From Alteromonas australica (lineage in GTDB: Bacteria; Pseudomonadota; Gammaproteobacteria; Enterobacterales; Alteromonadaceae), in contig NZ_CP008849.1 in the NCBI RefSeq assembly GCF_000730385.1, forward strand, positions 4,030,001 to 4,094,000: DNA of 64,000 bases, given 5' to 3'. The notes beneath the pieces are model-generated. The model had not been told where the DNA came from. It did no database searches and worked only from the letters and a program-made list of their open reading frames with translations. The translations under genes and the position numbers were made by a program. This document shows positions 45,300 to 53,726 of the stretch, one piece after another (position 1 is the stretch's first letter; every line of letters starts with the position of its first letter).

Positions 45300-45539
45300 A
45301 TGTCTGAACAATCAATTTTTGAGCAAATTAAATTGGCACTCGCTGATGCACCACGGAATCAGTATACGGCTGAGTTACACCTGCAAATGATCAAATTCGC
45401 GGATGAACTCAAGCACATAACTTCAAAAGAATTCTGTGAAGGTGTAGGGCTTAAACAAAGTTTAGGAACAGAGTTCAGTAAGATGCGTAACTTGACCCAT
45501 CGTTTAAAGGCTGCTGGACTCGACACTTTAAAATTGTGA
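45300..45539 (+). CDS. Small HTH-like protein, probable island regulator
   Basis: 79 aa. The central and C-terminal part (HITSKEFCEGVGLKQSLGTEFSKMRNLTHRLKAAGLD) reads as a helix-turn-helix followed by a helical hairpin, a composition I associate with small control proteins in mobile islands. No catalytic motif is seen. It lies directly behind a perfect palindrome and 58 bp before the DUF262 gene, so control of the defence-like operon is likely. Function inferred from context. Confidence 0.65.
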   Translation: MSEQSIFEQIKLALADAPRNQYTAELHLQMIKFADELKHITSKEFCEGVGLKQSLGTEFSKMRNLTHRLKAAGLDTLKL

Positions 45540-45597
45540 TCGTAAGTATTAAAACTCTATCAGCTCAAATTGCTAGACAAATATCTAAGGAAACTAC

Positions 45598-46731
45598 ATG
45601 ACTGACATAACAGAATCAGAGCTTGATGAAGAAAAAGTCGATCCTAATGCGGTTGACGATGAGCCAGAACTACTTGACGAAGTGATGCACCCCTTCAACC
45701 CGACAGATATCGATATTGTCGTGGAGCCTAAGTCATTAGACGCTTTGATTAAGCGAATTCAGCATGACGAAATAGATATGAATACTGATTTTCAGCGACA
45801 TGCAGAATTGTGGGATAACCGTAAAATGAGTCGGTTAATAGAGTCGATCTTGATTCGGTTTCCGTTACCAGCATTCTACTTCGATGCGTCAGATGAAAAT
45901 AATTGGCTGATCGTAGACGGCTTGCAACGGTTATCTACGATTCGAAAATTTGTATTAGATAAAAAGCTTCGCCTTAATGGTCTTGAGTTTTTAACCGAAC
46001 TAAACGGTAAAACTTTCGACAAGCTGCATCGCCAATATCAACGTCGTATTGAAGAATGTCCCGTCACTGTGTACATGATCAAACCTGGTACTCCAGAAGA
46101 TGTTAAGTATTCGGTTTTTCGCCGTATCAATACGGGTGGCTTGACGTTGAACAACCAAGAAATCCGTAATGCGCTTGCAAAGCCACGAGATCGAGAGCTG
46201 TTGGAGATGTTGGCCAATTCAGAATGCTCCAAAGCCATGCTCGGTGATCTATCTAAACGTATGAAAGACCAGGAATTAGTATTGCGGTTTTGGGCTTTTT
46301 ATCGCTTTGATTACCTTGACTCCAAGAACAAAAAGGAAATCGCCTCTTTTTTAGATAAAGCGATGGAAGATATCAAGAAAGGTGATGATGTTTATCGTGA
46401 AGATTTTAAGACGAATTATTCAACGGCGATTCAACGTTGTTGTCAACTTTTAGGAAAATCTGGGTTTGAAAAGGACCCGTCATCAAATTCACGAAAGCGT
46501 TCTAAAAACTCAACTTTGTTTGAAGTTTGGATGGTTGCACTAGCTAGGTTGCCAGACACAGAATTTAACTACCTTCTGGCTAAGCAGAGCGATTTTCAAG
46601 AAAAAGCACGAGCGCTTCTGAAAGATGGTGAGTTTTTTAACGCTATTACTTATTCGACACAGAAAAAAGACCATGTTGAAAAGCGTTATGAAAAGGTGAA
46701 CTCGTTAATTCAGGATATGCTGAATGATTGA
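45598..46731 (+). CDS. DUF262-domain protein (ParB-like nuclease fold)
   Basis: 377 aa, with AAGGAAACTAC before the ATG. An acidic N-terminus precedes the DUF262 domain (about 40-200) with DFQRHAELWDNRKMSRLIESIL, the IVDGLQRLSTIRKF signature (usual DGQQR), and FRRINTGGLTLNNQEIRNAL. DUF262 binds nucleotides and, in GmrSD-type systems, works with a DUF1524 nuclease domain; that domain is absent here. The remaining C-terminal half is helical and unassigned. It overlaps the next ATPase gene by 8 bp, so the two are coupled. An anti-phage role is likely. Confidence 0.88.
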   Translation: MTDITESELDEEKVDPNAVDDEPELLDEVMHPFNPTDIDIVVEPKSLDALIKRIQHDEIDMNTDFQRHAELWDNRKMSRLIESILIRFPLPAFYFDASDENNWLIVDGLQRLSTIRKFVLDKKLRLNGLEFLTELNGKTFDKLHRQYQRRIEECPVTVYMIKPGTPEDVKYSVFRRINTGGLTLNNQEIRNALAKPRDRELLEMLANSECSKAMLGDLSKRMKDQELVLRFWAFYRFDYLDSKNKKEIASFLDKAMEDIKKGDDVYREDFKTNYSTAIQRCCQLLGKSGFEKDPSSNSRKRSKNSTLFEVWMVALARLPDTEFNYLLAKQSDFQEKARALLKDGEFFNAITYSTQKKDHVEKRYEKVNSLIQDMLND

Positions 46732-47833
46732 ATTTATTAATATAAAGAATTTTAAAACTTTATTGAATGCTAGTTTCCCTCTTGGGAAGTTGAATCTATT
46801 TTCAGGCTTAAATGGAATGGGGAAATCTACCCTTGTACAGAGCCTATTACTTTTAAGGCAATCATACGAACGCAATACCCTAAAATCAAAGGGACTTTTA
46901 CTGAACGGCGATTACGTAAACATAGGTACAGGCAAAGACGCGCTTTCTAGTTTTAGTGAACAGGAAGAGATTATCTTCACCGTGAAGTGGAGTGATAAGG
47001 AACTGCCAGATCTATTCGAGTTTGACTACCAGCACGACTCTGATTTGCTACCACTAAGGAAATCAGGTATCGGCACTAATTCAGAGCTCCTAAGTCTATT
47101 CAATTCGAATTTTCAGTACTTATGTGCCGATAGATTAAGCCCCCAAAGTCACCATCAATTGTCTGAGTTTCATATCCGTGATTTGAAATCTCTCGGTCAC
47201 CATGGTGAGTTTGCCGTTCACTTTATCGCTGTAAATGGAGCTAAAGATCTAGAAATTTCCGCATTACTTCATCCCAATGCGGTATCAGGAACTTTACTTG
47301 CCAACATTGAAGCTTGGATGTCTGATATTACTCCAGGCTTAAAAATCAAAGCGGTGGCGCAACCTCAATTCAATTCAGCCAGCCTAAGTTATTCATTTAA
47401 CCAAGGTAAAGAAACTACCGAAGAATTTAAACCTCAGAATGTAGGCTTTGGCTTGAGTTACGTGCTACCTGTCGTTACCAGTATTCTGAGCTCAGCAAAA
47501 GGTGATTTGCTGATTATTGAAAATCCAGAATCACACCTGCATCCAGCAGGACAATCATTGATGGGTAAGTTGTGTGCGATTGCTGCGAATAATGGTGTAC
47601 AACTAATCGTTGAATCTCATTCTGATCATTTCCTAAATGGCATAAGAGTGGCTGTGAAGCAGAAAGTGGTTGCCGCTGATGATGTAAAGGTCTTTTTCTT
47701 ACAGCGAGATGTTTACAATTCTATTCATGCTTCAGAAGTCATGTATCCCAATATTGATGATGAAGGTCGCATTGACTGCTGGCCGGAAGGCTTCTTTGAC
47801 CAATGGGATAAGGAGCTGGATCAGCTGTTATGA
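46724..47833 (+). CDS. AAA/ABC-type ATPase with DUF3696 features
   Basis: 369 aa. Walker A GLNGMGKST near residue 32; Walker B-like LLIIENPESHLHPAGQ near 262, where the ENP-H pattern is that of DUF3696/AAA_15/AAA_21 proteins. IVESHSDHFLNGIR follows, and the C-terminus is rich in acidic and aromatic residues. The family is related to the ATPase part of OLD nucleases but no Toprim domain is present. Overlaps at both ends (8 bp and 4 bp) bind it into a three-gene unit with DUF262 and the unknown 325-aa protein. Confidence 0.9.
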   Translation: MIEFINIKNFKTLLNASFPLGKLNLFSGLNGMGKSTLVQSLLLLRQSYERNTLKSKGLLLNGDYVNIGTGKDALSSFSEQEEIIFTVKWSDKELPDLFEFDYQHDSDLLPLRKSGIGTNSELLSLFNSNFQYLCADRLSPQSHHQLSEFHIRDLKSLGHHGEFAVHFIAVNGAKDLEISALLHPNAVSGTLLANIEAWMSDITPGLKIKAVAQPQFNSASLSYSFNQGKETTEEFKPQNVGFGLSYVLPVVTSILSSAKGDLLIIENPESHLHPAGQSLMGKLCAIAANNGVQLIVESHSDHFLNGIRVAVKQKVVAADDVKVFFLQRDVYNSIHASEVMYPNIDDEGRIDCWPEGFFDQWDKELDQLL

Positions 47834-48807
47834 GCAATGGAATTGTACTGAATCATCACTCTTTGCCGTTTGCTAACAAAGAGGATGCAGATAATGGATT
47901 ATTGGCTTTCTTTAATGTTCTTAAAGTTTGCCGAGCCTCAGGTTTAAAAATTTTGTTGGTCGATGAGGATCAAGACAAATCACTAATGGGACTGGAACTG
48001 GCTGAAGGATACTTTATTCGCAATTGGTTTGTGTCAGCAAACAAGGTTGCGGTTCAAGCAGATTGGTGTCGATTTCTTAGATCTCTCGAAACGAAACAAC
48101 CTCTCTTCGAAACTGTTGATATTGAAAGAGTTAGTGATACTGTAGAAGTAGGTTTGCCGGGGGAGACCTCTGGCAAGAGAGTACTATTAGCCGCATTTTA
48201 TTTTGAAACTTTTCTTGCCAGCTTCACCGCGTTAGCAGCATGGATTAATAGCCATATTAAAGTATGGGTTCTCAATCTAGAAGCGACGCCAGAGCAATAT
48301 GAAGAAAATCTATTAAACCTGAGTAACACTGCGAGTTTGGAAGCCCATTTTGAAGAACTCAAACAGCGTCGTAATGCGTTATTAAATACCGCTAAGAATA
48401 TTTGGTTACAAAGAAATGATTTATTTCCTCATATCACTTTGTTGTCAAACCAAATAGGTACGAGCCTTCAAGGTTGGTCTGCTCGACAAGATGTATTATT
48501 CAAAGCACGTAATGCGCTATATGTGCTGGAGTCTTTCGGTGCGAAATGGCTTAAGGGAGACTATGTTGAGTACCGACATGAGTACTTGAGAGCTTTAGGT
48601 TTGGCAGCAGAAGTAAGCGGCGAATCGAAAAGCGTCAATAACGATCCCAAAAAGAAGAAAGAACGCATGTTTTGGTTAGATGATGGGCGACAGCTCTATT
48701 GTGAAAATCACGTAAAACTACCTGATGGGTATCGACTACATTTTTATGCAGATAACGATAAGAAGAGAATATACATCGCATATTTGGGACCACACTTGAC
48801 TCTATAA
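47830..48807 (+). CDS. Unknown third protein of the DUF262-ATPase operon
   Basis: 325 aa; its ATG overlaps the ATPase stop (ATGA). The N-terminal part has a predicted alpha/beta start (LKILLVDEDQDKSLMG), the middle is helical (YEENLLNLSNTASLEAHFEELKQRR), and the C-terminus has a basic patch DPKKKKERMFWLDDGRQLYCENHVKLPDG resembling a small beta domain. I recognise no known family by eye. In three-gene systems of this type the third protein is often the effector, which makes this the piece most worth structural prediction. Confidence 0.8.
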   Translation: MSNGIVLNHHSLPFANKEDADNGLLAFFNVLKVCRASGLKILLVDEDQDKSLMGLELAEGYFIRNWFVSANKVAVQADWCRFLRSLETKQPLFETVDIERVSDTVEVGLPGETSGKRVLLAAFYFETFLASFTALAAWINSHIKVWVLNLEATPEQYEENLLNLSNTASLEAHFEELKQRRNALLNTAKNIWLQRNDLFPHITLLSNQIGTSLQGWSARQDVLFKARNALYVLESFGAKWLKGDYVEYRHEYLRALGLAAEVSGESKSVNNDPKKKKERMFWLDDGRQLYCENHVKLPDGYRLHFYADNDKKRIYIAYLGPHLTL

Positions 48808-48912
48808 TAGTAATTATTACAAATTGCTAACTTAGCGCTGCTGTATTAGGAAATTAAATTATAAATAGCCTACTGTTCTAGAGGTTTTTATTACACCCAA
48901 GGAAGTATAATA

Positions 48913-49443
48913 ATGAAAAGGAAATTAATATTCATAGGCGGTATCCATGGTGCCGGTAAATCGACCCTCTGTAAAAAGCTGATTTCAGAACTGAAAATTC
49001 CCCATTATTCTGCTAGTGAGCTTATAACTAGAGCCCAAAAAGGTCTTTATACAAAAAATAAGACAGTTAAAAATGTAACGAAAAACCAAGACGTTTTGTT
49101 AGTAGCACTAAATGAATTTGTGGATGAGCCCTGTATACTCCTAGATGGACACTTCGCATTGTTCGATGCAAAACAGAAAGTTCAACAAATTCCAGTAGAA
49201 ACATTTGCCTCTATTGAGCCTATAGCTATGTGTGTTCTGACGTCCGATATTGAATTAATTCTAGAGAGAATTGCCGCGAGAGACGGAATTCAACATGACA
49301 AATCTGCATATGAAGCTTTAAGCGATAGCGAACTAGCTAATGCAAAGTCAGTAGCCAAGAGGCTGAATATTCCTCTTTTCATCCATGATACCAATAACGA
49401 TATATTAGAGCTGACTCAATTTATCAGCTCAAACTTGGAGTAA
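48913..49443 (+). CDS. P-loop kinase-like ATPase (AAA_18/33 type)
   Basis: 176 aa, with AAGGAAG upstream of ATG 48913. Walker A GGIHGAGKSTLCKKL at the N-terminus, LLDGHFALFD near residue 78 as a second conserved stretch, and RIAARDGIQHDKS as a lid-like arginine region: an adenylate-kinase-like nucleotide or small-molecule kinase fold. It heads a tight group with a GNAT-PUA-like fusion and an ASCH protein. A role in modifying a nucleotide or RNA base is conceivable; nothing specific can be read. Confidence 0.8.
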   Translation: MKRKLIFIGGIHGAGKSTLCKKLISELKIPHYSASELITRAQKGLYTKNKTVKNVTKNQDVLLVALNEFVDEPCILLDGHFALFDAKQKVQQIPVETFASIEPIAMCVLTSDIELILERIAARDGIQHDKSAYEALSDSELANAKSVAKRLNIPLFIHDTNNDILELTQFISSNLE

Positions 49444-49446
49444 GCT

Positions 49447-50502
49447 ATGGAAAGTCTTAACTATCTACCCTTCAGACAAATAAATCTACACGATTCATTT
49501 TTTGATACATTGAGAGCCGATTATGCTGAGTTTCCGACTTGGTTTTTACGTAAAGCAGAGCAAAATGAATTTGCATACGTGTTAATCGATGGTCACTCAA
49601 TAGATGGATTCATGTACTTGAAGGAAGAAATAGGTCCAGTTACCGACATTTCCCCATGCTTACCACTGGGCAGACACCTTAAAATTGGTACTTTCAAGTT
49701 TAACTCGCATGGAACTCGCCGAGGAGAGCGGTTTATCAAAAAGATATTTGACCATGCGTTAGCTCAAAAGGCTGATAACATATATGTTACTGTATTCGAT
49801 AAGCATCATTATTTGAAAAGCTTATTCGCTAAATACGGATTCAAAGTACATGGTACAAAAAACACTACTAATGGCACGGAATCAGTTATGGTTAGGTCTA
49901 TGCGAAATCAGCTAGGCTCCACACTTGATACATATCCTTTCGTCAAACTTAGCCAAGCGAACCAATATTTATTATCCATTTACCCTCAATTTCATTCCAG
50001 GATGCTACCTGATTCGATCTTGGACAATGAAACTCACGATATCATTCAGGACGTTTCACATACTAACAGCATTCACAAGATTTACATATGTGGGATGGAT
50101 TTAGTGTCTTCGTTTAAAACCGGTGACAACATAGTTCTTTATCGCACTAGTGACAATAAAGGGCCTGCTCGTTTTCGTTCAGTAGCTACATCTATTGGCG
50201 TTGTAGAAGAATACAGAAATATTCACGAATTCAGTTCATTACAAGAATTCATCGATTATTGCAGGCCGTACTCTGTGTTTATGGACAACGAACTAGTACG
50301 TATATTTAACGAAAAAAGATACTGTCATATTATCAGATTTACATATAATGCAGCCCTTTCAAGACGTATTACTCGTGGTCACCTGATAGATGAAGTAGGG
50401 CTTGATGAACGTGAATACTGGGGAGCTATGCAGTTAACAGCCCAGCAGTTTAGACACATTGCTAGTTTGGGAGGAGTCAATGAAAGTCTTATTGTCGATT
50501 AA
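49447..50502 (+). CDS. GNAT acetyltransferase fused to a PUA/EVE-like domain
   Basis: 351 aa; its ribosome-binding site GGAG overlaps the stop of the kinase gene. Residues about 1-160 look like a GNAT acetyltransferase (RRGERFIKKIFDHALAQKAD, IYVTVFDKHHYLKSLFAKYGF). Residues about 205-330 resemble an ASCH/EVE/PUA-type nucleic-acid-binding fold (SSFKTGDNIVLYRTSDNKGPARFRSVATSIGVVEEY, HIIRFTYNAA). The combination suggests acetylation of, or in the presence of, a modified nucleic acid. It overlaps the next ASCH gene by 23 bp. Not a family I can name. Confidence 0.7.
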   Translation: MESLNYLPFRQINLHDSFFDTLRADYAEFPTWFLRKAEQNEFAYVLIDGHSIDGFMYLKEEIGPVTDISPCLPLGRHLKIGTFKFNSHGTRRGERFIKKIFDHALAQKADNIYVTVFDKHHYLKSLFAKYGFKVHGTKNTTNGTESVMVRSMRNQLGSTLDTYPFVKLSQANQYLLSIYPQFHSRMLPDSILDNETHDIIQDVSHTNSIHKIYICGMDLVSSFKTGDNIVLYRTSDNKGPARFRSVATSIGVVEEYRNIHEFSSLQEFIDYCRPYSVFMDNELVRIFNEKRYCHIIRFTYNAALSRRITRGHLIDEVGLDEREYWGAMQLTAQQFRHIASLGGVNESLIVD

Positions 50503-50857
50503 ACCAGAGTTTGTAGATAAAATTCTTGAAGGTTCTAAAAAGTTTGAATTTAGGAAAAACACCTTCAAAAGAGATGGCGTTAAAACTGTCGTGGTGTACT
50601 CAACTATGCCTGTAGGTAAAGTTGTTGGTGAATTTGATATCGAGGATGTTATATCGGAGCACCCAGATCTGCTTTGGCGTAAAACTGAAAAAGCCGCGGG
50701 CATTTCTAAGCAGTTTTTCGATGAATACTATTTAGGTAGGGAAAAAGGTACAGCTATCCAAGTCGGAAATGTTATCAAGTACGAGCGCCCACTATGTTTA
50801 AGTGAGCTAGGCGAAAACATCACTGCCCCGCAATCATATCGTTATTTACCTGCTTAG
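50480..50857 (+). CDS. ASCH-domain protein
   Basis: 125 aa from ATG 50480, which has GGAGG directly upstream inside the end of the preceding gene. The start MKVLLSIKPEFVDKILEGSKKFEFRK and the VVVYSTMPVGKVVGEF strand pattern are typical of ASCH-fold proteins, which bind RNA and include the N4-acetylcytidine amidohydrolase YqfB. With an upstream acetyltransferase-PUA fusion, this raises the possibility of an acetyl-nucleoside cycle (inference). It is the last cargo gene before the transposon end. Confidence 0.8.
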   Translation: MKVLLSIKPEFVDKILEGSKKFEFRKNTFKRDGVKTVVVYSTMPVGKVVGEFDIEDVISEHPDLLWRKTEKAAGISKQFFDEYYLGREKGTAIQVGNVIKYERPLCLSELGENITAPQSYRYLPA

Positions 50858-50865
50858 TTTGTAGC

Positions 50866-50890
50866 AGATGGAACTCAACGAGTTCCATCT
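50866..50890 (+). terminator. Hairpin at the end of the island cargo operon
   Basis: A perfect 11-bp stem AGATGGAACTC/GAGTTCCATCT with a 3-nt loop lies 9 bp after the ASCH stop. The downstream sequence is only moderately T-rich (TACTTTCC), so termination is plausible rather than certain. Confidence 0.6.
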
Positions 50891-50891
50891 T

Positions 50892-50960
50892 ACTTTCCAA
50901 CTTTGTTTGTCACTTTCCATCCTTGTTTATAACTTTCCAACTTAGTTTGGGTGTGACAAC
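50892..50960. repeat. Tn7-like transposon end with three TnsB-type repeats
   Basis: Three direct 20-bp repeats begin at 50892, 50912 and 50932, each starting ACTTTCCA and containing GTTT at the same place. They end in TGTGACAAC at 50952-50960. Read from outside in, the terminus is GTTGTCACACCCAAAC. Spaced 20-bp repeats at the element tip are the TnsB-binding pattern of Tn7 relatives. The end faces glmS. Confidence 0.88.
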
Positions 50961-50983
50961 TATTTGTCGTTACCAGTTACAAA
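50961..50983. other. attTn7 insertion site
   Basis: 23 bp separate the transposon end from the glmS stop codon at 50984. Tn7 inserts about 25 bp past the glmS stop after TnsD binds the conserved 3' end of glmS, here encoding LAKSVTVE. The spacing fits. Confidence 0.85.
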
Positions 50984-52816
50984 TCACTCCACCGTAACAC
51001 TTTTTGCGAGGTTTCTTGGCTGATCCACATCCGTCCCTTTAATTAACGCGACGTAGTAAGACAACAGCTGTAGCGGCAGTGTGTATACAATGGGCGCAAT
51101 AGGCGCATCACAGTGTGGTACGTCGATAACGCGCATGGTCTCATCGCCCGCAAAACGGGCATCTTTGTCGGCAAATACGTACATGATGCCGCCCCGCGCC
51201 CGCACCTCTTCCACATTCGATTTTAGCTTTTCCAGTAGCTCGTTGTTCGGCGCTACCACAATCACCGGCATTTCTTCATCGATAAGGGCTAACGGGCCAT
51301 GTTTAAGTTCACCAGAAGCGTAAGCTTCAGCATGAATGTAAGAAATTTCTTTAAGCTTAAGGGCGCCTTCCATAGCAATGGGGTACTGATCGCCGCGACC
51401 TAGAAACAGGCTGTGGTGTTTGTCGGCAAATTCTTCGGCTAAGTCTTCTATGCCTTGCGTGATGGTGAGCGTTTCTTCTAATTTAGCTGGCAAGCTGTGC
51501 AACGCATTAACAATGTCTTGCTTGTCTTGTGCGGCCATGCCGTTGTATTCACCTAGCGCCAGTGTCAGCATTAAAAAAGCCGTTAACTGAGTGGTGAACG
51601 CTTTGGTCGACGCAACACCAATTTCAGCACCCGCCTGTGTCATAAAGGCTAAATCTGACTCGCGAACCAGGGAAGAACCTGGCACGTTGCAAATCGCCAA
51701 ACTGGCGTTGTAACCTAGCTCTTTGGCTAACCTTAACGCGGCTAACGTATCGGCGGTTTCGCCCGACTGCGAAATAGTAATCAGTAGGCTGTCAGCATGC
51801 ACAACCGATTTGCGGTAGCGAAATTCTGAAGCAATTTCTACATTGCACGACACATTGGCATATTGCTCTAGCCAATACCGCGCGGTCATGCCAGCATGAT
51901 AACTGGTACCACAGGCCACAATTTGCACATGCTTAACCTTAGACAATATGGCATCAGCTTCTTTACCAAAGGCATCACGGGTTAGCCCACTTTCCCCCAG
52001 TCTGTCTTTTAGTGTATTGCGTACAACTACCGGCTGTTCGTGAATTTCTTTAAGCATGTAATGGCGATACATGCCCTTATCACCAGCGTCGTGCTCTACA
52101 TTCGACTCTATGACTTCTCGCTCTACAGGACACCCGTCTTTATCAAAAATCGCCACGCTTCTTCGGGTAATTTCAGCCACATCGCCTTCTTCTAAGAAGA
52201 TAAAGCGGCGGGTTACAGGCAATAGTGCCATTTGGTCAGAGGCAATAAAGTTTTCACCTAACCCTAAGCCAATCACAAGGGGGCTGCCTGAACGCGCGAC
52301 CACAACACGGCTGGGGTCTTCTTTGTCCATGATAACGGTACCGTATGCACCGTGGAATTCTTTCACCGCGCTTTGTACCGCACTCAATAGTGTTTCACCG
52401 GTTTTTAACGCCTCGTGCACTGTGTGGGCAATGGTTTCAGTGTCTGTATCGCTGCCAAACACGTAGCCTTTTTCTTTCAGGGCATTACGTAATTTCTCGT
52501 AATTTTCAATAATACCGTTGTGAACCACGGCTACGCGCTCATTAGAAAAATGGGGATGTGCGTTGGCTTCGGTTACGCCGCCATGGGTAGCCCACCGTGT
52601 GTGCGCAATACCCGTTGTACCTAATGCTTCGCCCTCGGCCACCGCATCGGCTAACTCTTGCACCTTACCTGTTCGGCGAATGCGAGTTAAGATGCCATCG
52701 TTTTGCAATAGGGCAACACCAGCAGAATCGTAGCCGCGATACTCAAGTCGTTTTAACCCTTCTAGCAGAATTTCAACTACATTACGTTCGGCAACAGCGC
52801 CAACAATTCCACACAT
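50984..52816 (-). CDS. glmS: Glutamine--fructose-6-phosphate aminotransferase (isomerising)
   Basis: 610 aa, full length. N-terminal MCGIVGAV with the nucleophile Cys that forms once Met is removed, RWATHGGV and HNGIIENY glutaminase motifs; two SIS sugar-isomerase domains ([48 protein letters not shown]). The C-terminal LAKSVTVE is the conserved end read by TnsD. It makes glucosamine-6-phosphate for cell wall and LPS. It is 2 bp after a DeoR-type regulator gene in one transcript; glmU is encoded nearby. Confidence 0.97.
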   Translation of the reverse strand: MCGIVGAVAERNVVEILLEGLKRLEYRGYDSAGVALLQNDGILTRIRRTGKVQELADAVAEGEALGTTGIAHTRWATHGGVTEANAHPHFSNERVAVVHNGIIENYEKLRNALKEKGYVFGSDTDTETIAHTVHEALKTGETLLSAVQSAVKEFHGAYGTVIMDKEDPSRVVVARSGSPLVIGLGLGENFIASDQMALLPVTRRFIFLEEGDVAEITRRSVAIFDKDGCPVEREVIESNVEHDAGDKGMYRHYMLKEIHEQPVVVRNTLKDRLGESGLTRDAFGKEADAILSKVKHVQIVACGTSYHAGMTARYWLEQYANVSCNVEIASEFRYRKSVVHADSLLITISQSGETADTLAALRLAKELGYNASLAICNVPGSSLVRESDLAFMTQAGAEIGVASTKAFTTQLTAFLMLTLALGEYNGMAAQDKQDIVNALHSLPAKLEETLTITQGIEDLAEEFADKHHSLFLGRGDQYPIAMEGALKLKEISYIHAEAYASGELKHGPLALIDEEMPVIVVAPNNELLEKLKSNVEEVRARGGIMYVFADKDARFAGDETMRVIDVPHCDAPIAPIVYTLPLQLLSYYVALIKGTDVDQPRNLAKSVTVE

Positions 52817-52818
52817 AA

Positions 52819-53628
52819 TTATTCTCCACTTGGCGCAGCAATTAATACCGTCACGCCCTGATTTTCAATTTTGAGTTTGTCTTGATTGCTAATACCGTCA
52901 TCGGTGATCAACACAGAAATTTGTTCCCAACCTAATTCTAAATTCGGCATTTTATGGGTGAGTTTTTTCGAGCTGGCGAGTATAACAACCTTACTGGCAG
53001 CCGCCGCCATTGCGCGAGTGACGCCAATGAGCTCATTAAATGTTGTGGTGCCTCGATTGACATCAATGCCTGCTGCGCCAATAAATGCAATGTCAAAACT
53101 ATAGGCGCTAACCAGCTGTTCAGCCATAGCGCCTTGAAAAGACTGCGATTGGCCATCCCACGTACCGCCCACCATCAACACTGTGGGCTCTTTTTCACTT
53201 TGGGTTAAAAAGTTCGCCGTAGAAAGTGTATTGGTCATAACGACTAAGTCATTTATCTGTGTCAAATAGGGCAACACAGTGGCGGTAGTAGAGCCACAAT
53301 CGATAACAAGCTTGGTACCAGGCTTAACTAATTCGGCAGCCTGCTTACCTATTACGCTTGTTTTTGGGTTTTCTGTTGGCTGTGGTGGTGCGCTTTTATG
53401 AAAGCCTTTAGCCGCTGAAGTGTCGGTACTCGGGGAGGGCACGGGCACTGCTCCACCAAACTGGCGAATGAGTACACCTAGCTGCGCGAGGGCAGCTAGG
53501 TCTTTTCGAATGGTCACTTCAGAGGTATTAAATTGCGCAGCCAGCTCTTCAACCTGAGTTTGACCCTTTGCATTTACCCACGCCACTATTTTCTGGCGAC
53601 GTTCCTCGACTGACTTGCTGCTCTTCAA
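52819..53628 (-). CDS. DeoR-family transcriptional regulator in operon with glmS
   Basis: 269 aa from TTG 53628, which has GAGGG upstream and gives [17 protein letters not shown]; a TTG at 53658 would add ten residues. No ATG start exists. The N-terminal helix-turn-helix [23 protein letters not shown] and the DeoRC sensor domain ([44 protein letters not shown]) are complete. Members respond to phosphorylated sugars. Its 2-bp spacing from glmS suggests it tunes hexosamine synthesis in response to a sugar phosphate. Confidence 0.9.
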   Translation of the reverse strand: MKSSKSVEERRQKIVAWVNAKGQTQVEELAAQFNTSEVTIRKDLAALAQLGVLIRQFGGAVPVPSPSTDTSAAKGFHKSAPPQPTENPKTSVIGKQAAELVKPGTKLVIDCGSTTATVLPYLTQINDLVVMTNTLSTANFLTQSEKEPTVLMVGGTWDGQSQSFQGAMAEQLVSAYSFDIAFIGAAGIDVNRGTTTFNELIGVTRAMAAAASKVVILASSKKLTHKMPNLELGWEQISVLITDDGISNQDKLKIENQGVTVLIAAPSGE

Positions 53629-53726
53629 CGCACCCTCAATATTTATTTTTACTTTCAAAACGAAAGATATAAGTTTTAAACTGAAAGCATCGTAAGTTAA
53701 AATGAAACTTTGATCAAGGGCGCTGT

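Larger units (their letters stand above)
44410..50960. mobile_element. Degenerate Tn7-like transposon/genomic island at attTn7
   Basis: The island is bounded on the right by a Tn7-type end with three TnsB-like repeats 23 bp past the glmS stop. On the left it is bounded by a broken tnsA and a possible end. tnsA points away from glmS, as in Tn7. tnsB, tnsC and tnsD are missing, so it can no longer move by itself. The cargo of seven genes is visibly AT-richer than its flanks and includes likely defence genes. No 5-bp target duplication is evident, consistent with a deletion on the left. Confidence 0.85.

Noticed and set aside
45598-46731. DUF262 protein as a complete GmrSD type IV restriction enzyme
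   Set aside because: No DUF1524 (His-Asn-His-like) nuclease domain is visible in the C-terminal half.
50892-50951. Three 20-bp direct repeats as a CRISPR array
   Set aside because: The repeats abut without spacers and stop at the attTn7 point; they are transposase-binding sites.
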